Assembly: GCF_921293095.1 (NCBI RefSeq)
Contig: NC_060248.1
Coordinates: forward strand, 16,014,744 to 16,078,743
Length of the DNA stretch: 64,000 bases
Direction: 5' to 3'
Source of the DNA: Ischnura elegans
Taxonomy: Eukaryota > Arthropoda > Insecta > Odonata > Coenagrionidae
Numbering within the stretch: position 1 is the stretch's first letter; each line of letters begins with the position of its first letter. Both the position numbers and the translations under genes were made by a program. This document shows, piece after piece, positions 57,226 through 64,000 of this stretch. The notes beneath the pieces are model-generated. The model worked only from the letters and a program-made list of their open reading frames with translations. It did not search any database and was not told the DNA's origin.

Positions 57226-58542
57226 CTACATTTTCAACGACAACATTTTCAACGACAACATTTTTAACGACAAAATTTTCAACGACAACATTATCAACGA
57301 CAACATTTTCACCGACAACATTTTCAACGACAACATTTTCAACGACAACATTTTCAACGACAATATTTTCAACGACAACATTTTCAACGACAACATTTTC
57401 AACGACAACATTTTCAACGACGACATTTTCAACGAACACATTTTCAACGACATCATTTTCAACGAAAACATTTTCTAGAACAACGTTTTTAACGGCAACA
57501 TATTCAACCACAACATTTTCAACGACAAAATGTTCGACGACAACATTTTCGACGACAACATTTTAAACGACAACATGTTCAACGACCACATTTTCCACGA
57601 CAACATTTTCAACGACAATATTTTCAACGACAACATTTTCAACGATAACATTTTCAACGACAATTTTTTCAACGACAACATTTTCGACGACAACATTTTC
57701 GACGACAACGTTTTCAACGACAACATTTTTAACGAAAACATTTTCAACGACAACATTTTTAACGACAACATTTTCAACGACAAGATTTTCAACGACAACA
57801 TTTTCAACGACAAAATTTTCAACGAAGACATTTTCAACGACAACATTTTCAACGACAACATTTTCAACGACAACATTTTCAAGAACAATATTTTCAACGG
57901 CAACATATTCAACCACAACATTTTCAACGACAACATGTTCGACGACAACATTTTCGACGACAACATTTTCGAAGAAAACATTTTAAACGACAACATGTTC
58001 AACGACCACATTTTCAACGATACATTTTCAACCACAACATTTTCAACGACAACATTTTCAACGACAACAACAACAACAACAACACTAACAACAACAACAA
58101 CAACAACAACGACAACATTTTCAACAACAACATTTTCAACAAAGACATTTTCAACAACAACATTTTCAAGAACAACATTTTCAACAAAAACATTTTCAAT
58201 AACAACATTTTCAACAACAACATTTTCAACAAAAAAATTTCAGCAACAACATTTTCAACAACAACATATTCAACAACAACGTTTTCAACGACAACTTTTT
58301 TGACGACAACATTTTCAATGACAACATTTTCAACGACAACATTTTCAGCGACAATATTTTCAACGACAACATTTTTAACGACAAAATTTTCAACGACAAC
58401 ATTATCAACGACAACATTTTCAACGACAACATTTTCAACGACAACATTTTCAACGACAACATTTTCAACGACATTTTCAACGTCAACATTTTCAACGACA
58501 ACATTTTCAACGACAACATTTTCAACGACAACATTTTCAAAG
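57226..58542. repeat. Satellite B 2.1-kb-offset block, copy 2 (with retrotransposon)
   Basis: Sister of 55089-56430. The match is close up to CAAAGAC at 58538-58544, the point where the AAC island begins. From there the sister has an interrupted island, while this copy has the pure 200-bp tract and then the retrotransposon. Part of the preceding sequence (56673-57220) matches 54184-54730 at offset 2,489, so the array end is a mosaic. Confidence 0.85.
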
Positions 58543-58742
<200 letters not shown>

Positions 58743-59104
58743 TTGAGACGCCGAGCAGAGCGGACGTGTTTCGACTGCGCTCCCGAGCTCATCACTTTCA
58801 AGTGTTTCTATCGGAGTATTTGCGAAGTTTTTTTCTTGTAAGTGCTTCGGAATAGTTGTTAATCGTTGCGTGATACCACACGTATCTCTATTGTTCGATT
58901 TTAAATCGAATTAGTGCTTGATTTCACCGAAAAGTGACTAAAAAACACTCGCGTCAAATCTTGGATCCCGTTTCGTTACCCATCCTCGCCGACACCTCGG
59001 AGTCGGTGAGAGAGGAAACGAGAAGACCAGCTAAGTGCTCTTCTTTTTCACACCGAGACAACAATTGTATCGGATATACTGCAATTATCAACTCACCAGA
59101 CATT
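58743..59104 (+). promoter_or_regulatory. Retrotransposon 5' leader (internal promoter region expected)
   Basis: This is 362 nt between the (AAC)n edge and the first ATG, and the plus strand contains no ATG at all. It includes a perfect inverted repeat TTCGATTT/AAATCGAA at 58894-58910 and a short stem CCGAC/GTCGG at 58989-59006. Full-length non-LTR elements carry their promoter in this region; no specific promoter motif can be read with confidence. The exact transcription start cannot be told from one copy. Confidence 0.55.
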
Positions 59105-61156
59105 ATGTCGAAGATGATCAGCCCACCGCATTCACCAAGGAGGATGTCTCCGTCTTCCAGTCAACTCGGCGACACGACTAACGATAGGAGGGTAAGAAGT
59201 GCTCCGTCGTCACCTCAGAGACGTGCTCAGGTTGCCACTACAGCCCCTCCGATTAATTACAGAAGTTCACGTAATCTGTCATTATCCCTGGAGTCACTAA
59301 ATGACGAAATAAAATCGCCGACGACAGTATTGCGCCGCGAAGGCGGTATTTTAACTACCACAGTAAGGCGCATTCCGACAACTATCGGTGTCCGCTCACT
59401 CCCTTTCTCTTCTATCACTGGCAAAGTTTCACCGACCGAAATTAATTACGGAATTCATAATTCATTTGTCCATGCAAGTGGTGGAGCCATAGATACTCAA
59501 AGTTCCGATGCCCGTAACGTAAGCCGTCCCCCGGACACCGCTTTCCCCATTACTCAGGCGACGAGGGATGGGGAAATCACCTCTTCAGCTGAGACGAGGC
59601 CACGCTCGCTCGCGGCGACGGCAAGGGGAGGGGGATCGAGTGCGGTAAGCGGGGCGGACCCTATTCGATGCGAAGGCGAAGCCGCGAGCATTAGCGACGC
59701 ACCCCAACGGGGCAGACCGTTAGTCAGCTACGCGCGGGTGACGGGAGGGAAGGAAAATCGACAAGCCCAAAGCAACGGCGATAACCCACTCCAACCTTTT
59801 AAATTCGTAACGAAAAAAATAATACCATTGAAATCGGGCCCCACAAGGAAGACGGGAATTATTTTCAACGGTCTCCCAGGCGTTCCCATAGCCCAATACA
59901 TCGAGGCGATGGCCGAAGAGGTGGGCGGGAGACAGATAACGCACGCCACAAAACTTCCAGGGGATCGCGTTTGTTTCTATTTGAAGAATGAAGACATTTT
60001 AAACGACTTCATGATGAATAAAGGAGGTCTCACCATAATGAATAATTTTTTAATTGCGAACCGCATGGTTCAGCAAGTGGAGCGGCTAGTCGTCTCAAAC
60101 GTGCCCCCAGAATTCCCGATTCCCGATTTGTTGGAAATTATCTCCCAAATAGGAAGAGTCGTGAGCCCCGTCACCACCCTGGGCGTGGGAATAAAAAGAG
60201 ATGATCTAAGCCACGTCGAGTCGTGGAGGAAGCAGGTCTTCATCGTACGTCGGGAAGGTGTGATTGTACCCGAGTCGCTGCTCTTGGATTTCGGCCCCGC
60301 CAAGCACCGAATTTTCTTCAACTTTAATGACCCTCGGTGCTTTAGATGCAACGAAGACGGACATTTTGCCTCCGCCTGCAAGGCCAATCTCGACCAGGCA
60401 AGGGAAAGCAGGGCGAATTTTAACCCTCGCATAAACGACGGCAAAAAACAACATAATAATGACGCGCCGGCCGCATCACTTAAGACCCCCACCCCCGGAG
60501 GTGCAGATCACCAAATCATAGCGCCGAAAAAAAATATTATCACCCCAATTCCTCTCCCTCCTCACCCCACCGAGGAAGCGGACGTTGCCAATCATGAAAA
60601 AAATGACGGCAGCGACACGCCCCCCGAGACCAAGACTTCTCACTCCACCCCGCTACCTTTACCCACGCAACACGCCGCAAAAAACCCCTCCTCGGACGAA
60701 TTGGTTGCCACAGACCATAATCTTGATTCCCACGCCACCGAAGCAGCAACGGAAGATCATCAAACAAACAACCCGCACGCACCAACTAGCCTCTCTCAAG
60801 TGCAAGGCCAAACAAAAAGGAAACACGTCAGGGCGGAGGAAAGAACGTCTCCCCAAAGAAAACGATTAATCCCCACCCCATCCGATGAACGGGGATACAA
60901 AGAGATAGAAGATTACCTCAACAACCATCCACAAGAAGGATTTTTAGATAGTCCAAAACTCATTTTATTCCTGAAAGAAACGAAAGGAAAGAAGAACATT
61001 ACGGACATGGCTAAGAATTGTTTTTCAGACACGCATGCCCTCGTCGAAACGTTGAGAGAGCTTGTCGAGAAGAAAGCGGTTAAAGATGTTGCGTTAGATA
61101 TGAGGATCCACAGGTTTTTTAAGGCCCTAACTAACAAACCACCGCATAATCAATGA
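59105..61156 (+). CDS. ORF1: ORF1 protein (Gag-like RNA-binding protein, Tx1 type)
   Basis: 683-residue protein starting at the first ATG of the element (A at -3). The same frame is open upstream to a TGA at 58919, but it has no ATG there; a GTG at 58934 would add 57 residues and is less likely. Residues 1-230 are Ser/Thr/Pro/Arg-rich and probably disordered. About 240-400 contain two segments resembling RRM-like folds (IIFNGLPG..., LVVSNVPPEF...). The following SWRKQVFIV...HRIFFNF pattern is typical of Tx1-family ORF1. Cys412, Cys415, His420 and Cys425 form a CX2CX4HX4C zinc knuckle. A Pro/His/Thr-rich linker follows, then a basic stretch near 571-588 (KRKHVRAEERTSPQRKRL), a possible nuclear signal, and a helical C-terminus. 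Expected role: binds element RNA, forms the RNP and helps target-primed reverse transcription. The frame is intact. Confidence 0.9.
   Translation: MSKMISPPHSPRRMSPSSSQLGDTTNDRRVRSAPSSPQRRAQVATTAPPINYRSSRNLSLSLESLNDEIKSPTTVLRREGGILTTTVRRIPTTIGVRSLPFSSITGKVSPTEINYGIHNSFVHASGGAIDTQSSDARNVSRPPDTAFPITQATRDGEITSSAETRPRSLAATARGGGSSAVSGADPIRCEGEAASISDAPQRGRPLVSYARVTGGKENRQAQSNGDNPLQPFKFVTKKIIPLKSGPTRKTGIIFNGLPGVPIAQYIEAMAEEVGGRQITHATKLPGDRVCFYLKNEDILNDFMMNKGGLTIMNNFLIANRMVQQVERLVVSNVPPEFPIPDLLEIISQIGRVVSPVTTLGVGIKRDDLSHVESWRKQVFIVRREGVIVPESLLLDFGPAKHRIFFNFNDPRCFRCNEDGHFASACKANLDQARESRANFNPRINDGKKQHNNDAPAASLKTPTPGGADHQIIAPKKNIITPIPLPPHPTEEADVANHEKNDGSDTPPETKTSHSTPLPLPTQHAAKNPSSDELVATDHNLDSHATEAATEDHQTNNPHAPTSLSQVQGQTKRKHVRAEERTSPQRKRLIPTPSDERGYKEIEDYLNNHPQEGFLDSPKLILFLKETKGKKNITDMAKNCFSDTHALVETLRELVEKKAVKDVALDMRIHRFFKALTNKPPHNQ
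61153..61156 (+). promoter_or_regulatory. ATGA stop-start overlap joining ORF1 and ORF2
   Basis: The ATG of ORF2 (61153-61155) overlaps the TGA of ORF1 (61154-61156), putting ORF2 in the -1 frame relative to ORF1. Such overlaps are known in non-LTR retrotransposons to allow ORF2 translation by termination and reinitiation on the same RNA. The same use here is inferred from the geometry. Confidence 0.8.
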
Positions 61157-64000
61157 CGTCCGTCAGAGGGAAGACCATCAACCTGACCACCCTAAACGTG
61201 CGTTCTGTAGCCAGCAACGTAAAAAGTCAACAGCTCAAATTTTTCATCCAGCGGTGAGAACCAGATATCCTACTTATGCAGGAAACAAACGCGGACCATC
61301 TCCAACCCTGCCTCCGCAGCCTCGGCTATTCTTTCAGCCTCAACCCCACCCACAGAGTAGCCGCGGGAACTGGCATCGCAATAAAAAAGAACCTCGCCCC
61401 CAACATAACGAAGGAAAACACCATCTATCCGGGGCATGCTACAGAGCATCGTTTCGAATTTAGCTCAGGCTCCACCTTACGCGTTATTAACAGCTACATA
61501 CCTAACGACAAGGACATAGCTGGTGAAGTGATACGGAAGATGGACGACGCACTCGAGCAAGGGAGGGCGGAAGACTATCATCCAGATCTCACCATACTGG
61601 CTGGTGATTATAATTGCACGCTGTCGCCTCGTCACGACCGCTCATCGAGGATAGAGAGGGAGCCTACGAAGGCGAGGGTTCTCGCCGCTCTCATTAGGAA
61701 GCACTCTCTATCAGACGTATGGAGGGAAAGGCACGGAAAGAGGGAAGGGTATACGTACCACTCTGCGGCCGACCCCAATATTGCATCCCGCCTGGACAGG
61801 ATATACACAGACAACATACAGAAAATATCCTCCATCGAAAGGCGAGCCTCGTTCTCGGACCACATGGCTCTATCCATAGACTTCACCATCCAGGATGTTA
61901 TAAAACCACCTCCCCCGTACTGGAAATTCTACAACTACTTACTTGATAACGAAGAATTTGTCGAATTCATGTCGACAATTATCGAGGAAGTGACGTCTAC
62001 CCACGAGAGCGGGGACCCCGTCGTCGCGTGGGAAACTTTAAAATCTGAGATTAGAGCCGCCACCAGGATTTATGTACGCCTTAGTAAAGACCGAAACATA
62101 TCCCACATGAGATCGCTCGAGGCGACGGAGGCGACGACTCGAGGAGAGGAGGCGATGAAGGCGAGGGAAGAAATAAGGCGCACGTACAAGGAGGTAGGCG
62201 AGAGAGCGACGGCGATCGAGGGATGGGAAGAGATAGCGTCTTCGGAGAATCCGTTGGGGACTGCTCTCTCAAGATCGGTGACACGGATGCATCGACCCCC
62301 CCTGACGTCATTGGAAACAGACGACGGCACTATCCTCTCCGAACAGCAGCATCTTGTGAAGTACGTAAAAGACTATTATGAAAAAGTCTTTCAAGCCCCC
62401 GTACAGACAGACTCAGAGCTGCAAGAGGACGATTTTATTATTCTTTCGCGGCGGCAGCCGGAATTGACGGCGGAGAGTAAAGCGCGGATGGAGGCGCCCC
62501 TGACCCCAGAGGATCTCCGCACTGCACTCTACAGCTTGAACCGAAAGAAAGCACCAGGAATCGATGGCCTAACGTCCGAATTCTATAAGACCTTTTGGAC
62601 TCTCCTCGCGAAGCCCTTCGCGTCAATGGTCGACGCGAGCCTAGAGAGAGGCATGCTCCCTATCTCCAGCAGATGGGCCGTTCTGAATTTAATTCATAAA
62701 AAAGGAGACAGAACAAATTTGAAGAACTGGAGACCAATCTCGATCACCACCACCGATTACAAAATAATTGCGAAGGCCCTTTCCATGAGACTGTCGTCGG
62801 CAATGCGAGAGGTGGTATCCCCCGAGCAAGGGTGCGGCGTCACAGGCAGAACCATCTTAGATAACCTGTCCCTAATTCGTGACATTATCGCATATGCGAA
62901 TGAAACTAATTCTCCACTGGCCATATTAAGTCTGGACCAAAAGGGCGCTTTCGACAAAGTTCGCCATGATTTTTTATTCAATGTATTGAGACGCATGAAT
63001 TTTGGCGAAAATTTCATAAAAACTTTAAGTACAATTTACGAGGACGCATCATGCCTCGTTAGGGTTGGCAATAGTCTGACTCCTCCAATCCCCTTTAAGC
63101 GAGGCATAAGACAAGGATGTCCGCTCTCCGGCCAGCTCTACGCACTGGCCCTGGAGCCCCTACTCCACATCCTAAAAACTAAAATTACAGGTTTTCCACT
63201 CCCCACTCAAGAAGCACATATTACGCTATCAGCATACGCAGATGACGTAACTTTATTCATCTCGGATGACGACGCTGCAAGAAATGTGATAAAATCATTC
63301 GATTCGTACGCCGCCCTCTCGGGAGCAGAACTAAACGAGAACAAGACTGAAGGGATGTACGTCGGGTCCTGGCGCGGGCGCACGGATAGGCTCGGACCCT
63401 TCGCGATCTCCACCGAAGGTGCCCGATTCCTCGGAGTGGTTTTTAAAAATGACACCATCAAAGAGAGAGAAGGACTAGAGGAAGACCTGGAGGTAAAAAT
63501 TCAAAACGGATTGAGGAGGTGGGAAGCGGCTTCAGGGGCCCTTTCCGTGAGAGGAAGGACAAGGGTCGTAAATCAGTTCGTGGCCCCGACCATCTGGTAC
63601 CGCCTACAGACCCAATGCATTAGCCCTCAATGCATCCGGCGGGTGCAAGCCGCCCTCACGGATTTTGTGTGGGGTAGGGGCCGAAAACACTGGGTTGCCG
63701 GAGCCGTGCTGACGGCCCCGCTCGGGTGCGGAGGACTGGGGCTGACTGACGTGCAGGCAAAAATTACCGCTATGAGGATAAATTTCTTTCAACGGTACGT
63801 CACAGGTGAAGTTCAACCGTGGAAAATCTTCGTTTCCTACTTCCTCGAGACCAGGCCTAAGAGGAACGGTTTCTACTCCTCATTGAAAAGCGCCCTCGAC
63901 ACAATGGACGTGAAGTCCGGGGAAAACGGAGGACCTCTCCCCACATCTTGGCCCCCGACGGAGGAATCTCTCCCCTTCGGTTTCCGGAGCGAGCTGTCGA
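61153..64000 (+). CDS. ORF2: ORF2 protein: APE endonuclease and reverse transcriptase (TGA at codon 35; 3' end outside window)
   Basis: Frame open from the overlap ATG to the window edge (949 codons), apart from one TGA at codon 35. Related Tx1 proteins are about 1,300 residues, so roughly 350 are missing. The endonuclease (about 1-240) shows LNVRS, QET with Glu44, VINSYIPN, GDYN with Asp152 and Asn154, RLDR, and SDH with Asp236 and His237; all expected catalytic positions are present. The RT (about 430-850) shows KKAPGIDGLTSEFYK, LKNWRPISITTTDYKIIAK, LSLDQKGAFD with Asp595, RGIRQGCPLSGQLYALALEP, YADD at 63235-63246, FLGV, and a thumb with VRGRTRVVNQ. The protein would nick target DNA and copy element RNA from the nick. 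The single stop in an otherwise clean frame suggests recent inactivation, an error, or readthrough. The cysteine-rich C-terminal region cannot be examined. Confidence 0.9.
61255..61257 (+). other. In-frame TGA stop at ORF2 codon 35
   Basis: The frame reads ...FFIQR, TGA, EPDILLMQET. Conserved endonuclease sequence flanks both sides, so there is no frameshift or missing segment. The context CGGTGAGAA fits loss of a CpG (CGA to TGA). The next in-frame ATG (61276) would omit the first endonuclease strand with LNVRS, so reinitiation there should not give an active nuclease. Confidence 0.9.

Larger units (their letters stand above)
23300..58542. repeat. Satellite B (15-bp CAACG monomer array, 35 kb)
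   Basis: Tandem array of TTTTCAACGACAACA monomers. The CAACGA part varies most (GACGAC, CACGAC, TACGAC, AGCGAC, ATCGAC, AACGAA, AACGTC), while ACATTTTC is nearly constant. The plus strand is poor in G, and most of its G lies in one CpG per monomer. A landmark monomer TCTAGAACAAC followed by GGCAACATATTC recurs 19 times (26932, 30066, 31101, 32172, 34584, 36201, 37542, 39939, 41025, 42351, 43699, 44470, 47873, 49176, 50052, 52791, 53182, 55337, 57474) and divides the array into larger units. Imperfect (AAC)n islands are embedded throughout. No gene or RNA is supported. The long open frames on both strands come from the stop-free five-codon monomer. Confidence 0.97.
58743..64000 (+). mobile_element. 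Tx1-type (L1 superfamily) non-LTR retrotransposon, 5' part
   Basis: From 58743 the sequence changes abruptly from (AAC)n to balanced-composition coding sequence. It has the classical two-ORF layout: 5' leader, ORF1 with a CCHC knuckle, a 4-nt overlap, then ORF2 with apurinic endonuclease followed by reverse transcriptase. No LTR, integrase or protease is seen. The RT wording (RGIRQGCPLSGQLYALALEP, LSAYADDV, VRGRTRVVNQFVA, PTIWYRL) and the ORF1 pattern before its knuckle closely follow the frog Tx1 family, which I recall from established knowledge. The 3' end (rest of ORF2, UTR, tail, downstream target) lies beyond the window. Tx1-clade lineages include several target-specific ones, some inserting into microsatellites. 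Confidence 0.88.

Noticed and set aside
58934-59104. N-terminal extension of ORF1 from the GTG at 58934
   Set aside because: The frame is open, but there is no ATG in the leader. The ATG at 59105 is the first in the element and has A at -3. A non-AUG start is possible but unsupported.
60070-60492. Antisense frames within ORF1 and ORF2 (for example 60070-60492, 62070-62330, 63207-63461)
   Set aside because: Short, motif-free shadows of the strongly supported sense ORFs.
61255-61257. TGA read as selenocysteine or under a variant genetic code
   Set aside because: ORF1 itself ends with TGA at 61154-61156, and no other in-frame TGA occurs in either ORF. A point mutation or error is simpler.
58743-64000. 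Assignment to the R1 clade or to LTR retrotransposons
   Set aside because: R1-type elements share the two-ORF layout, but the RT wording and the ORF1 pattern before the knuckle fit Tx1 better. No LTR, integrase, protease or RNase H order typical of LTR elements is seen.

Overview
The window is eukaryotic, almost certainly animal, repeat-dense DNA. It holds no cellular protein gene, tRNA or rRNA that I can support. Three kinds of sequence fill it: two long 15-bp satellites, one short DNA transposon of piggyBac type, and the 5' part of a Tx1-type (L1 superfamily) non-LTR retrotransposon. The Tx1-type ORFs, the TTAA-flanked transposon and the CpG retained in most satellite monomers suit a lightly methylated metazoan, perhaps an arthropod or other invertebrate. 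The species cannot be fixed from this window.

Layout. (1) 1-20074 and 21312-23299: satellite A, 15-bp monomers with consensus GGAGTTAACAAAAAA and regular variants GGAGTAAACAAAAAA and GAAGCAAATATAAAA, organised into larger duplicated blocks (offsets about 0.9, 1.77, 2.2, 4.39 and 6.07 kb). (2) 20075-21311: a 1,237-bp insertion between TTAA copies with short imperfect terminal inverted repeats. It looks like a non-autonomous piggyBac-like element, and a matching unoccupied site lies near 5324 in satellite A. (3) 23300-58542: satellite B, 15-bp monomer TTTTCAACGACAACA. It switches from satellite A without losing the 15-bp register, carries many (AAC)n islands, and has near-tandem blocks of about 3.1, 5.3, 5.5, 2.5 and 2.1 kb. 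(4) 58543-58742: a flawless 200-bp (AAC)n tract. (5) 58743-64000: a non-LTR retrotransposon starting flush against that tract. It has a 362-nt leader without ATG, ORF1 (two RRM-like segments, CCHC knuckle), a 4-nt ATGA overlap, and ORF2 (APE endonuclease plus reverse transcriptase) running off the window.

How the parts relate. Satellite A offers a TTAA in every GTTAAC-bearing monomer, the target used by piggyBac-type elements. Satellite B can generate (AAC)n by loss of its CpG (CAACGACAAC to CAACAACAAC), and the retrotransposon sits exactly at the edge of such a tract. The sister block 2,137 bp upstream carries the same island without the element, and there the island is interrupted. This makes a microsatellite-targeted Tx1-lineage element the most interesting hypothesis here. 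ORF2 has one in-frame TGA at codon 35 and is otherwise open, with all endonuclease and RT motifs visible. The copy is therefore young but probably disabled, unless the stop is read through or is a sequencing error.

The many long open frames in the satellites (up to 786 codons) arise because 15 nt is five codons and the monomers lack stops in several frames. They are not annotated as genes.
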